A stretch of 64,000 bases of DNA, from positions 234,476,350 through 234,540,349 of the forward strand of contig CM066321.1 of assembly GCA_033807775.1 (NCBI GenBank), in the 5' to 3' direction. Made by a program: the position numbers and the translations under genes. Source of the stretch: Saussurea involucrata (taxonomy: Eukaryota; Streptophyta; Magnoliopsida; Asterales; Asteraceae). The notes under the pieces were generated by a model. The model was given only the letters and a program-made list of their open reading frames with translations. It was not told the DNA's origin and did not search any database. Below are positions 1 to 11,281 of the stretch, piece after piece. The number at the start of each line of letters is the position of its first letter. Within the stretch, counting starts at the first letter, position 1.

Positions 1-1
1 G

Positions 2-3000
2 CCATATCCGGACCGTTTGAAGGCACAAAGGGATGAGGTTCAGTTTTCTAAATTTTTAGAAGTCTTTAAAAAGTTACACATTAACATTCCCTTTGCAGAT
101 GCATTAGCTCAGATGCCTTCGTACGTGAAGTTTTTAAAGGACATCCTCTCCAACAAGAGGAAAATTGAGGAACACGCAACTATGGCACTCACTGAAGAGT
201 GCAGTGCAATAATCCAGCACAAACTTCCTCAAAAGTTGAAAGATACAGGGAGTTTTACGATTCCTGTTCATATAGGAGGTTCTGATTTTGGTAAGGCACT
301 TTGTGATTTAGGTGCGAGTATTAACTTGATGCCTTTGTCCATTTTCAGGAAGCTTGGATTAGGAGAGGTACAGCCGACGAACGTGACACTCCAACTGGCG
401 GATAGGTCCATTAAGTATCCGTATGGGGTTATTGAAGACGTTTTGGTGAAGGTGGATAAATTTTATTTTCCAGCATATTTTGTCATTTTAGACATGGATG
501 AAGATAAAGAAATCCCTCTCATTATGGGCCGACCATTTCTAGCCACCCGAGGTGCATTAATCGATGTGCAAGGAGGAAAACTTTCCCTTAATGTTGGCAA
601 AGAAAGAGTCGTGTTCAGTGTTTTCCCAACAGCACGAGCCGGGGTGGAGCGAGGTAATTGCTATCGGGTAGATGTGATAGATGAGATTGTTGAAGAAGCT
701 TCCCAACTTAATCATAGTGATGATCCGCTCGGGAATGCCTTAACCGGAATATGCACCGATAGCGAGAATGTGAGTGTGAAGCAACTAAATGCATTATCCG
801 AGTACCGAGGCCCGAAAAGATCAACGAAAGAGGATTTGGGTGAGCCAATTGCTAAATCACAGCCATCATCAAAAGTGCCACCCACGTTAGAACTTAAACA
901 GCTACCGACACATCTAGAGTATGCCTTTTTAGGCGACAATTCAACACTACCGGTAATCATCGCTGCACACCTCACTTCGGTAGAAAAAGAAAAGTTGATC
1001 AGAGTTTTGAGGGCTCACCAATCTGCCATCGGGTGGACCATAGCAGATTTGAAGGGGTTGAGTCCAACTTTTTGTATGCACAGAATTAATCTGGAAGAAG
1101 AACACAAGCCTACCGTTCAACACCAACGTCGGTTGAATCCAAACATGAAGGAAGTAGTCCGGAAGGAAGTGTTAAAACTTCAAGATGCTGGAATCATTTA
1201 TGCTGTAGCCGACAGTCCGTGGGTAAGTCCGGTACAAGTTGTACCCAAGAAAGGAGGAATTACAGTCGTGAAAAACAACAACAACGAGCTTATTCCATCG
1301 CGAACAGTGACAGGGTGGCGTGTGTGTATCGATTATAGGAAGTTGAATGACGCCACCAAGAAAGACCATTTCCCACTTCCATTTATCGATCAGATGTTAG
1401 AGCCACTTTCGGGCCATGCATACTATTGTTTTCTTGACGGGTATTCGGGATACAACCAAATCCCAATTGCACCAGAAGATCAACAAAAGACGACATTTAC
1501 TTGTCCATATGGCACGTTCGCATATCGGAGAATGCCCTTCGGATTATGTAACGCACCGGGTACGTTTCAGCAGTGCATGATGGCGATTTTCTCCGACATG
1601 GTGGAGAAAACAATTGAGATATTTATGGATGACTTCTCAGTGTTTGGGGATTCATTCGACGCGTGTCTCGATCACTTAGAAGCAGTTTTGAAGCGGTGTC
1701 AAGAAACGAGCCTAGTACTCAACTGGGAAAAGTGCCATTTCATGGTAACGGAAGGCATCGTACTTGGACACAAGATTTCAAGGGAAGGCATAGAGGTGGA
1801 TAAAGCGAAAGTAGCCGTTATAGAGAATCTGCCATATCCAACAACAGTGAAGGGAGTGAGAAGCTTCTTGGGACACGCAGGGTTTTACCGGCGTTTCATC
1901 AAGGACTTCTCTAAAATTGCTAAACCTTTAAGCTCTTTACTTTTGAAGGATGTTAATTTTGATTTTACTAATGAATGTATTGCTGCGTTTGACAGGTTGA
2001 AGCAGGAACTCATTTCAGCCCCTATCTTGACTGCACCCAATTGGAGTCTTCCTTTCGAGTTGATGTGTGACGCGAGCGACATTGCTGTTGGAGCCGTCTT
2101 GGGTCAACGAAAGGAGAAGAAATTGCATGTGATCTATTATGCCAGCAAAACGTTAGACGAGGCACAGATCAACTATGCAACCACAGAAAAAGTGTTATTG
2201 GCAGTAGTGTACGCTTGTGAGAAGTTCCGAGCCTACTTGGTTGGATCCAAGATTATCATCTATACTGGTCACTCGGCGTTGAAATACCTGATGGCGAAGA
2301 AAGACGCAAAGCCGAGGTTAATTCGATGGGTTCTGCTGTTGCAAGAGTTCGACATTGAGATCCGGGACAAGAAAGGGTCCGAGAATTTAGTGACCGATCA
2401 TTTATCTAGAATCGGGGAGGAGTCGTCAGAAACAATCGAGACTATCCCTATAAATGATTCTTTTCCAGATGAGCAGTTACTTTCCATTAAATCTTCTGTT
2501 GACCCTTGGTATGCTGATTTAGTTAATTTTCTTGCAGGTGATGTAAAACCGTTTGGACTAAACTCACATCAAAGGAAGAGGTTCTACGCAGAAGCCAAAA
2601 GGTACTATTGGGATGAACCGTCCTTGTATAAAAGATGTGGAGACGGGATGATCAGACATTGTGTACCCGACGAAGACAAAGAGAGTATCCTCACATTCTA
2701 CCATACTTTGGAATGTGGAGGTCATTTTAGTGCGGATCGAACGGTTGCGAAGATGTTACAGTCGGGATTTTTCTGGCCGACAATGTTCAAAGACACTCGT
2801 CACTTCATCTCTCGATGTGATAGATGCCAGCGAACGGGGAACATTTCAAAGAAAGATGAGATGCCGATGCAGATATTCATAGAGGTGGAACTGTTCGATG
2901 TATGGGGGATCGACTTCATGGGTCCCTTCCCGCCGTCATACCGGAATGAATACATCCTCGTCGCGGGTGACTACGTTTCTAAGTGGGTGGAGGCTATTGC

Positions 3001-3790
3001 CACCCCAGCCAATGACTCGAGGACGGTCATCTAGTTTTTGAAGAAGAACGTGTTCACTAGATTTGGGGTCCCGAGGGCATTGATCAGTGACGGAGGAAGT
3101 CATTTCTGTAACCGCTATCTAGAGACACTACTGAAGAAGTATGGAGTTAAACATCGTGTGACCACTCCGTACCATCCACAAGCTAACGGCTTGGCTGAGG
3201 TTTCCAACCGGGAACTGAAGCACATTCTTGAGAAGACGGTGAATGCATCAAGGAAAGACTGGTCGCTGAAATTGGATGACGCCTTATGGGCGTATCGGAC
3301 TGCATTCAAGACTCCCAACGGCACCACCCCATATCGGTTGGTATTCGGAAAATCATGTCATTTGCCAGTCGAGTTGGAGCATAAGGCTTACTGGGCAGTG
3401 AAGCAATTGAACATGGATGCAGAAAAAGCCGGGCAAAAGCGTTTGCTACAGCTGAACGAATTGGAGGAAATCCGTTTGGACGCATATGAGAACACATCAA
3501 TCTACAAAGAACGGACAAAGATGTTTCATGATCGAAGGATTCGAGAAAAGGTACTTGTCCCTGGAAAAGAAGTACTTTTATTTAACTCTCGTCTCCGTTT
3601 ATTTCCAGGTAAGTTGAAGACGAAGTGGTCGGGGCCGTTCAAGGTGATTGAGGTATTTCCGTATGGTTCAGTGGAACTAGAAGGACCAGACGGTCAAAGA
3701 TTCAAGGTGAATGGTCAACGGGCAAAACCATATCTGGGTGGTGAAGTTCCAAGAGTTTCAAGCATCTATTTCGACGAGTCTAAAGAGTGA
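2..3790 (+). pseudogene. Athila gag end and pol (protease, RT, RNase H, integrase), one in-frame stop
   Basis: The frame is open from the window edge, so the true start is outside. Numbering codons from base 2, the aspartic protease motif DLGASINLMP is near residue 102, the RT catalytic FMDD near 541 (base 1622), the RNase H motif CDASD near 689, and an HHCC zinc region follows around bases 2700-2840. The integrase triad is visible: D near base 2910, D at 3089 and E at 3197, with the usual D-35-E spacing. A TAG at 3032-3034 falls between the first and second catalytic aspartates; the same frame then continues to the TGA at 3788. The polyprotein is therefore interrupted, but residues after the stop look conserved, so the stop is probably recent. 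Family assignment rests on the protease and RT motifs and on the env-like ORF downstream. Confidence 0.9.
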
Positions 3791-3822
3791 TTGAATGGGA
3801 CGTCGTGCCACGACATTAAATA

Positions 3823-3855
3823 CGGCGCTGGGTGGGAGGCAACCCACCATAGGTT
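3823..3855 (+). other. Post-pol hairpin
   Basis: GGTGGG (3831-3836) and CCCACC (3843-3848) form a perfect stem just after the pol stop. From memory, plant Athila/Tat elements commonly carry a GGGAGGCAACCC hairpin here; its role is not known to me. Confidence 0.5.
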
Positions 3856-3983
3856 AGTTTTATTTTATGTTGGTGTGTTTTGTTTCGTTTATTTTTTTTT
3901 GTTTTTGAGTGTTATCTCTGAGAAGTAAGCCGCGAGGATCGAACATCGTCGGGAGAAAAAAAAAAGGTGAAGAAGTCAACAGT

Positions 3984-4185
3984 GACTGGCGCCAGTGCTG
4001 GAGCCGGTCCACCGGCATCCGCACCCGCGCAGGCCAAAAAAGGGTGAATCAAACAGAGACTGGCGCGGGTCTTCGAGCCGGCCCATCAGCATCAGCACCC
4101 GCGCGGGAAAAAGAAAGGCCTCATCCAGAGGCTGGCGCGGATGACCGCGCGGCCCAATCGGCCCCGGCATCCGCGTGGGTCTGCT
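3984..4185 (+). repeat. Three diverged GC-rich units upstream of an internal TATA box
   Basis: Three units of about 55-70 bp begin near 3984, 4055 and 4126. Each opens with CTGGCGC or ACTGGCGC and contains GAGCCGG, GGCATCCGC or ACCCGCGC elements. Two more units of the same kind lie inside the 3' LTR at 8007-8132. The array ends a few bases before a TATA box at 4192. Confidence 0.6.
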
Positions 4186-4191
4186 GACAGG

Positions 4192-4198
4192 TATAAAA
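4192..4198 (+). promoter_or_regulatory. Internal TATA box for the env-like ORF
   Basis: A TATAAAA sequence follows the GC-rich units at the expected position for a core promoter. A transcript starting near 4225 would run through a good donor (AAG|GTACAT at 4351) and an acceptor (TTTGCAG ending at 5048), only four bases before the ATG at 5053. This suggests that the env-like ORF has its own promoter and leader intron. It is a sequence-based inference. Confidence 0.45.
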
Positions 4199-4350
4199 GC
4201 CCTATTTTCGTTTTTGTCAGCCATATTCTCCACAACCCTATGTTCTCAGGCGCCGTTTTCCTCTCTAAAACAACTGCAATTCTTGACTTCAGCCTCCAAT
4301 ATCAAGGATTCGTCCATCTTTTCTACTTTCCTCTTCCACAAGGCATCAAG

Positions 4351-5048
4351 GTACATTCTATCACCCCTAATTTCACTTTGTTGGGAATGTTTGGTTCAAA
4401 ATCGAAGGTATGATGTTTCTCCCTTGTTGTTCTTCATCTTCAAATGGGTTTACATGAGCAAGTAATGATTGATGTCATGAGAACATGTTGCTATGACTAG
4501 TCCATAGTTTGTTTATCACTTAGGGCTCAATGTGTTGTGGGGATTCATGTTAGTTCAGTTGGGTTCACCACTTGTTGATGATTTTGTGATTGTCAAGAGC
4601 TTGTTTATTCCTATCTGTTGATTGTGCAAGGTTGTGATGGGGGAGATGAACATCCATGAATTCTACTGTTTGATGCTTATACTATATTAATGGTGGAAGA
4701 CTGTGCTTATTGATTGTTCTTAATGATTAAGTTGCTGAAAGTTTTTTTTTGTTTGGTCTCCATGTGCTAGAGCAGAATTATGGGGACATTTTGTGAATGT
4801 GTGTGGGTATGTGCTTCATTAGATATAGGAGACTACACAAACCTAAGTTTCACTTAGGTTTGGGGTGTCCACTTTTGATTTCTTTTCCACACAGCACCCC
4901 ATTGCAAACCTTGGTTCTACCAAGGTTTGGGGTATGGTTCTTGTACTTAAATTGAAAATATGAGTTATGCAACAAACCTAGTCGTGGACTAGGTTTGGGG
5001 TGGTCCTACCAAGTATGTATTACTAACTAACTCAAGATCTGTTTGCAG
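4351..5048 (+). other. Candidate leader intron upstream of the env-like ORF
   Basis: GT at 4351 follows CATCAAG and AG at 5047-5048 follows TTTGC. The region between is T-rich with no long ORF, and three strong hairpins (4839-5001) lie near its 3' end. The alternative is that the AG is a normal acceptor for a transcript spliced from the LTR promoter. Confidence 0.4.
4839..5001 (+). repeat. Array of three hairpins each followed by GGGGT
   Basis: Perfect stems of 9, 9 and 10 bp start at 4839, 4906 and 4974 (spacing 67 and 68). Arms are AAACCTAAG/CTTAGGTTT, AAACCTTGG/CCAAGGTTT and AAACCTAGTC/GACTAGGTTT. The outer AAACCT and the trailing TTTGGGGT are constant, while the inner pairs change on both sides together. 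GTTTGGGGT also occurs in the tract before the LTR (7811). Confidence 0.75.
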
Positions 5049-5052
5049 AACT

Positions 5053-6226
5053 ATGGTGCGTACAAGACCCGATGCTCCCGGCAGGTATCTCAACTACTAT
5101 CAGCTGTCCGCGGCGGAACGAGCGGCCTTGGCATGGGCACCTAATCGGAACTTCAACGAGCGTCTCGCAAATTTTGCGGAAAGGACGATTCATCCTGAGA
5201 GAGGGATGAATATAGATGACATGCCGAACCCAAGGGTACGAGAGATAGCGATACAGAGGGGGTGGACCAATTACGTGAGGGCACCCGAGCCGTTCGACCC
5301 CGAACTCGTGATAGAATTTTATGCAGCTATGGTGCCACCTGCCTTTGGGGAGCACCACATGGTCATCGTCCGGGGAGTACCAATGCGAATCACGTTCGAT
5401 GACATCTGTCGTCATTATCAAGTTCCCCGGTACCAAGACCTAGACGCAACCTTTGGCATACCACTCATTCCGGGTGTGGGGCAGGGAGAGACCCATAGTC
5501 CTGTCATCGCAGCAGCACTGCGACGAAGTGGCCGCGAGAACTGGGTCGTCAAGACAGATGAGATTAAGAAAAGTGATCTCCTTCCCGAGATCGGAGTGTG
5601 GATGCGCTTCATAAAAGGGAGCTTGGCCCCTTCCACCCATTACACAAACGCGGATCCTTATGTGGCCCGCATTTTATTTTGCATCCAACACAACATGCCA
5701 CTAGATGTCGGGCATATCATCGTTTTGCATATGATAGACGCCGCTGCTGCACGGAACGCAGGTATTCTTCCATTTCCCTGCCTTATCACTAAACTATGCA
5801 GGGACGCGGGTATAGCAATCGGAGCCACATTACCCCCTCAAGAGCCATTTGATAGAAATACATACCGCGCCCAACTGGCAGCTGCCGAAAAGCTAGACCT
5901 GCAACTTGCGGCAGCAGACGAGGAAATGGAGATACCTAGCTGTGGATGCCGACGACGTCAATTATGATCCAGCTGCGGATGAAGGGGATCAGGCGGAGAT
6001 CCACCAACCTGCTGGTGGCTACCAACGGATTCACGAGCGTTTGGATGGGGTGGAAAGGGACCTACGGACAGCAATTGGAATGATGCAAAGGGGGTTCCAG
6101 TATTTGGGTGTGCCGGATGAAGAGGAAGAGGCCCAGGATGGCGCAGGACCATCAAACCAACCACCGGCACGAAGAGTGAGGAGACAGCGGCCGGGTGGAG
6201 CTAGGCGCCGGAATCGTGAGGAATGA
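5053..6226 (+). pseudogene. Athila env-like ORF (putative plant transposon protein type), frameshifted
   Basis: The start is an ATG four bases after a candidate splice acceptor. The first frame runs to a stop at 5967 (304 residues). Its middle resembles the domain annotated as putative plant transposon protein in Athila elements: a FDDICRHY segment, a basic and tryptophan-containing stretch, and the block LPFPCLITKLCRDAGI. Near 5925-5945 the reading shifts by one base into a second frame that continues to 6226, with acidic and then arginine-rich residues and a helical segment. Function is unproven. The env-like label comes from its position 3' of pol; I see no signal peptide or clear transmembrane segment. 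Confidence 0.75.
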
Positions 6227-7790
6227 AGCCGGTTTGTTTTCCTGTCCCCTTTTTGACTTATTTTGCTCTGATTTTTTTATTTCGGATGACTGTACATAAT
6301 TTGCATAATTTCTTTTCGGATGACTGTAATTAATTTGCACACAATATTTTTGTATGCACATTGGGGACAATGTGTATGTTGGTTTGGGGTAGCGATGAAG
6401 TCATGGCATCATTATGATGATCTTTATTATGTCTTAGGCAAGGAACGATATTATGATTATTATGATTGAATTTTTTTCCGATTCACCATTAGTAGTAAGT
6501 AGAACTCTGTTTTTTGAGGAATGAACTGTAGGGGATAATATAGCATCAAATGAGACCTGAAAAGTGTATGCATTGGGGACATTAGTGGAGACCACCCAAT
6601 AGTGAGGTATTGAGCCATTCAAGCGTCGATTCTGAGAGAAAATACATAAACTCGATACACATCTCACTAAATTTTTGTCGTGACTATAGTTGATCTCACT
6701 ATAGATTTGCACCAATCAGCAAAGACGGCCATAAGGATATCTAGTGTCATTAGAATCTTACCTGAGTATTAACCTTGAGAAATGATTTCAGGCAATGTGA
6801 GAAGAGAGTTTTATCTTACGCCCCCTTCTTTTTGAGCGTTCCCTAGCCAATTTTTGCAGCCAAACACTGATTTTGTCGATTCTGAACCCCCTATTAAACC
6901 CCTAGCCTTATTAATAGCCTACATTGGTCCAAACAAATACTGGTTACGAGAGGTGGGAGGGGACATTGCACGAAAAAGAAAAGGGGGGGGGGGGAAATAA
7001 AGAGACGTAAATCAGAAAGAAGTACGGAAAGAGCGATATGACCAAAAAGGGCCATACAAAAAAAACAGTGAAAAAAAGAAGGCCAATTGGCCAACTCACT
7101 GGCGAAAAATAAATTAATTTGGGAGCTTGATGGTGTAGAAGGAAGTCAGGGTGACATGCCCAATCAAGGGAAATGGGATGCAAATTTGTTGAAAAAGACA
7201 AAAGAAAAATCTTAGGAAGGGTAACCAATTTTCGTACACCGGTGCTGTGAGGACTTTTGATCCTAATTACCTTTCATTTCTTAGCCCATAGCCTAGCCCC
7301 ATTGCAACCCTTGAAAAGACCTGATTGATCTTTTGGAAAGTATGAAGATAGATGAAAGTGACACTGATAGCCTTAGTCTTGTTAGTTGGTTCCTTCCGAG
7401 ATCATTTATTTGGACATTGGTGCGTTTTTCTTGTTACGTTGTTCATGCTATTAATTGAGTATTCTTGTGCATAACATCCAATTGCATGACAACACGTGAG
7501 ACAACTTAGGGTTCAAGTGAATTGAGAGTCCGGCGAGGTAGGGTCGAGGCGAAATCCTCCCTGATCATGCATGACTTTAGGTGGAATGTGATGTAGTGTG
7601 GTCCCGATCAGTTCTATTCTCAAATAGTAAGAGTTTCGATCTTTGCAAACTAGGGTGCATCAGTAGAGGATTCTGATTAATATGATTTTGTTGAATAAGA
7701 TGTGTAAAGATCCTTAATGACACCACTGACTTCACATGTGTGCAAATTTTATCATAATCCTGGTTTTTAAATTGTCTATCGCTATTTTGC
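6227..7790 (+). other. Athila 3' untranslated spacer with a second PPT-like module
   Basis: No convincing ORF is present. TTGGGGACAA at 6361-6370 is followed eleven bases later by GTTTGGGGT (6382-6390), the same layout as the tract before the LTR at 7791-7819. A G-rich homopolymer run lies near 6986-6996. The rest is ordinary AT-rich sequence. Confidence 0.5.
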
Positions 7791-7822
7791 TTGAGGACAA
7801 GCAACGCTCGGTTTGGGGTTGT
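7791..7822 (+). other. Polypurine-tract region before the 3' LTR
   Basis: TTGAGGACAA (7791-7800) and GTTTGGGGT (7811-7819) lie immediately before TGATAA. The second Athila has TTGGGGACAA and GTTTGAGGT in the same places before its LTR, which supports a role as plus-strand primer region. Confidence 0.6.
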
Positions 7823-9089
7823 TGATAATGTCGATTTTCGACATTATTTTTTATCCTGAACTAGGTGGTTTACGCGTGTCTTCAAGTGAAATACGGGTTT
7901 TTGACGGGCTTTTGGTGAGAAAAGTACATGTTTAAGCATTTTGTCCAGAAGAGCAGCAGATTCGAGTCCCGGAGCTGAAAACGAGAAAAACTGAAGAGAT
8001 GAGAAACAGAAGCTGGCGCCGGTCATGGCGCCAGCCAACCCGCGCCGCCATCCGCGCCAATTATTTAAAACAGAAGTTGGCGCCGGTCATGGAGCCAGCC
8101 CATCCGCGCCGGCGCTGGCCCCGACGCCCAGTTGTTTAAAACTCTTTTCTTTAGTAGGGTTTGGACTTTTCGACAGAGAGACGACGACGGCTGACCAGAA
8201 GGCGATTTTTGGAGGAGGAAAAGAGATTTTCGAGAAGGGGAATACGAGAGAAACGGATTGTGAAGGGAAATCAAAGACGATTGAGCACGTGAGATCAACG
8301 GGGATTCTTCTCAGGGAGTTATTTATCATTATCTCTCTACCTTTCGAACCATGGATTCTTTGAAGCTTTTCTTTATCTTTCAGTATCTTTTACACACCCC
8401 CAACATGAGCTAAACTACATGTTGGGGGGTTGGATGATGCTTGGGTTTTCGATGTAGATTTAGAATGGTTTATGTTTTGATTTTAATTGATGGATGACGT
8501 TTATGAACTTGTGCTTAATGCATTTAATAAATTGATCACTTGTTAAATGATTTCATCGTTCTTGAGTATGTTTGAGAGAAATCTTGAGATTTAGATCGGG
8601 TTCATTAGGAACCGGGAGAATTTAGATAGAAATATAAAAATTCCCTCGGTGTTGTGTTCTAAATCTGCCCATTTAGTCAAGAGATTTGTGAGATCGAAAG
8701 ATGAGCAAGTGTTCTTGAATAAATTCTCGCTGTAGCTTGAAAGAGTATAACGAGATTGGATTTTGCAAGTCACGAATCATGAGAATTAATCATAAATCAC
8801 TTTGAATATTAGTTGAATATCCCATTCGGATTCCAACCCTTTAACTCTCCTCTTAATTTTACTAAACCAATCAGTCGTTCCAGCATTCTTGTGTGCGATA
8901 GTTAATTTAATATTTCAGAAACTCAACCAAATCAAATTTCCAATCGTTCAGTTAATAGTCATTACAGTCATTGCGGTACTTAACACCAAGTTCCTGTGGA
9001 TTAGATACTCGTACTTACGTACATATTACTTGAGACGACACCGTACACTTGCGGTTAGTCAAGGAGGGTGTAAACCCGCCTATCAAAGG
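7823..9089 (+). repeat. Athila 1 3' LTR
   Basis: It starts TGATAATGTCG followed by a hairpin (AATGTCG/CGACATT). It contains two GC-rich units (8007-8132) with TTTAAA-type boxes beside them, and near its end CTGTGGATTAGATAC, close to the CTGTGGATTCGAT seen in the second Athila LTR. The end is either ...TTAGTCA at 9060 or ...CCTATCA at 9089; the latter resembles the GTATCA end of Athila 2. Length about 1.24-1.27 kb fits the family. Confidence 0.65.
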
Positions 9090-10240
9090 GATACACTAGA
9101 CTTGATAGATCTCGACTCGGAGATTGACCCGGTAAAGGAAAACGCATGGTATCAAAAAGCCGCCAGTGCCATAAACTCCGAGGTAAACCTGATCTTCCCG
9201 ACCGATGCCGACGACGACTTCGATTATGATCAGTTCCTGCTTGAATCCATTTAGAGTACCCCCGCATACGTTAATCTGATTCTCGAGACTTATACAACAT
9301 CACATCCGACATCTCCTCAGCAACAAGCCGCTTCTAATCAACCTCAACCTTCACAACAACCTGTCTGGTGGGAGAAAATCATCGTCCTCATCCCCTTCCT
9401 AGAGGATTCCCTGAAGAGGTTGTTCGTACACAAACTGCGTGTGCTTGACCCAGCCTTTTGCCTAGGATTATCCAAGTTCGACGAAGCTTACAGGAAACAG
9501 TATTTAGAGGCAATGAAAAGGTGTCTACCAGTCAGTCAAGTCAGAACAAACCACAAGATCACCGAAGTTGTGAACATCCAATCTGGCCGAATCTTGAAGA
9601 TCTGGTATCCAGTATTTACGGTTAAACGTGAAGATGGAAATGAATGGAAATTCTCCGAAGTCCACTTCAAGAATCTCCGACTGAACTACTTCCATGCCTC
9701 ACTCAAAGATCTACGAGCTCGAACGATCCGACCGCTCCATATCACCAAAGCGCTCGAAGCTGTAAAGTGTTTTCTGAAACACAAGGTGATGATGTCTTAC
9801 ATTACGGACTTTCAAATGGGAGTCGAGCACCGAACAATAAAGATCAACCTGTTGAAACCCGATCAGAATGCCCTAGAGCTGAAAATGTATCCTGTCAACT
9901 CGCTGCTGCTAAAACCAGAATTCGGAATCGTCTATCTCAACGAACAGAACAAGAAGAAGTTTCTCCGATTTAGTCAAGTTGAAAGATTCTGCGACGGAAC
10001 TCTGCTAAAGGTCAGAGATGCGCTTAGAGACATCATAACCAATGAAAAATAACTCCGGATTTCGTTTGCTGCAAATCGAAATGAAATAAACGCCCGAGAA
10101 GCCTTGGAACTTGTTGAAGACCGCATGGAGTTTCGTAAAGCAATTCGAAGCTTCGAGATTATGTTCGCACTCCGAAAGAGATACATCGAGAACTGGCGCG
10201 AGATTGAACTTCGATTCAAAGGGGGAGATTGTTGGGAATA
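9090..10240 (+). pseudogene. 3' ORF remnant of a copia (Sirevirus-like) element, copia 1
   Basis: One frame runs from about 9090 to the TAA at 10238, broken by TAG at 9252-9254 and TAA at 10050-10052. After the second stop it still reads as protein, ending at the purine tract AAAGGGGGAGATT. The carboxy half holds GIVYLNEQNKKKFLRFSQV and a GTLLKVRDAL segment, which correspond in order and spacing to segments in the 3' ORFs at 23785-27847 and 46302-49515. I recall similar proteins as hypothetical or Pol-related entries in Asteraceae. No enzymatic motif is visible. The upstream part of this copia is missing, presumably separated by insertion of Athila 1. Confidence 0.65.
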
Positions 10241-10513
10241 AATCAGATTGAATGGAAGTTCAAGGGAATAAATTGTAAATGTTCAATTTGGGCTTAATTA
10301 TTGTAATGGGCCATGGGTCTGATTAGATTAGGCCTTGATATAAATAGTTTTCTTAGCCTTAGAAAATAGGTCAATCGTTCATTATCGTTTAGTCATCATT
10401 ATTCTGAATTGTAAACACTGTGTAAACTCTCTGAAAGGTTTATTCAAGTTATATGGATGACTGTTGAAAATCATACTGACTGTTGATATTTACTGTTGAT
10501 TTCCTATTATATG
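10230..10513 (+). repeat. Copia 1 3' LTR (right border uncertain)
   Basis: TGTTGGGAATAAATC follows directly on the purine tract AAAGGGGGAGAT, the standard join of PPT and LTR. A TATA box, TATAAATAG, lies at 10339-10347. I cannot see the partner LTR, so the right end is a guess at a CA near 10513. The sequence from there to 10695 (C/T-rich) contains nothing I can assign. Confidence 0.55.
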
Positions 10514-10906
10514 CACTAATATGGGATCCAGAGTATCCTCTCTCACTTTCTACCATAAACCTAATTTCTAAAAGCTCTCATTTTTTCTCTAGACAAAGTT
10601 GTCGTTGTCATCTGCTTCCTCTTCATTTTCTGAAGACTCCCAAACCCCCTCTGCATTTTCCGGCGACTCCCGAACCCCTCTACCCCCTATCTATATCTAT
10701 ACTACTTATATATGCATTTAGACAAAATGTCTTAATTACTACCTATAAAGCATAAGATACAACCCTTTAAAGCTTAAAATCATAAAATCTCTTAATTACA
10801 AACATATATGCATAATGTACAAGTATTTTTAACATGATACCACCAGTACCACCCATTTTGGTTAAACACGGTTTTATTTTTCCTCTGATTTTTTCTCCAT
10901 TAATGA

Positions 10907-11050
10907 TTATTCTTACTTCTTCCACACCCATACCCTACTTCTACAGCCATACCCATCTAATGACCATTCCTACTTCTTCCATGCCCATACCATCTGATGA
11001 CTTATTCCTACTTCTTCCACACCCATACCCAACTAATGACCTATTCTTCA
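10907..11050 (+). repeat. Diverged tandem repeat in the Helitron
   Basis: About three copies of a 45-60 bp C/T-rich unit containing CTACTTCTTCCACACCCATA, spaced through this stretch. The apparent reading frames across it are by-products of the repeat. Confidence 0.6.
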
Positions 11051-11150
11051 GAGGCATACCTCTCATCCCCAAGTATTTATCGACCCTATGAAGATTCAAA
11101 TTTTCAAATGCTCTCGCTTTCCTTTTCACGCTGTCTCTCTCTTGGTTTTA

Positions 11151-11281
11151 TGCAGCGGAGACGGTGGCAGCGGAGGAAAAACCTTTGGTTAAAGCAGCTG
11201 AAAAGAAAACCAAAGAAAGCCACGAAAACATCACCGAAGAGTGAACCTATAAGTCCTTCTCTGCATCCTCCATACTTCGAG
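11151..11281 (+). pseudogene. Histone H1 first-exon fragment
   Basis: The translation shows two pieces in different frames: AETVAAEEKPLVKAAEKK, then PKKATKTSPKSE and SLHPPYFE. Alternating lysine, alanine and proline followed by a HPPYFE block is the junction between the N-terminal tail and the globular domain of plant linker histone H1. A GTATGC donor-like sequence follows directly. The ATG at 11151 looks one base short of the tail frame, and there is a second shift near the lysine run. The rest of the globular domain and the lysine-rich C-terminal tail are absent, so this cannot be functional. Capture by the surrounding Helitron is the likely origin. Confidence 0.6.

Larger units (their letters stand above)
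1..9089 (+). mobile_element. Athila-type Ty3/gypsy retrotransposon, 3' portion (Athila 1)
   Basis: The parts lie in Athila order on the + strand: the end of gag with protease, reverse transcriptase, RNase H and integrase, then a long spacer, an env-like ORF, a purine-rich tract and a 3' LTR. The 5' LTR and most of gag lie left of the window. The LTR starts TGATAA followed by a short hairpin, as does the second Athila at 60104-61691, which fixes the border. The right border is uncertain (9060 to 9089). A copia ORF begins directly beyond it, so this element probably inserted into that copia. Both ORFs are broken (an in-frame stop in pol, a frameshift in the env-like ORF). Confidence 0.85.

Noticed and set aside
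5053..6226. A true retroviral envelope glycoprotein
   Set aside because: No signal peptide, membrane anchor or cleavage site is visible. The env-like label is positional only.
6894..7228. Two overlapping reverse-strand ORFs rich in Phe, Leu and Pro
   Set aside because: They arise from A/G-rich 3' UTR of Athila 1 on the opposite strand; hydrophobicity reflects composition.
9060..9089. An exact right border of the Athila 1 LTR and its TSD
   Set aside because: Two CA ends are plausible and the left LTR is outside the window, so the border is given as approximate.
10495..10530. A PBS-like string (ATATGGGATCCAGAG) after the copia 1 LTR, suggesting a second internal region
   Set aside because: It differs from TGGTATCAGAGC by a substitution, an insertion and the missing end, and no gag follows. 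Chance similarity is more likely.
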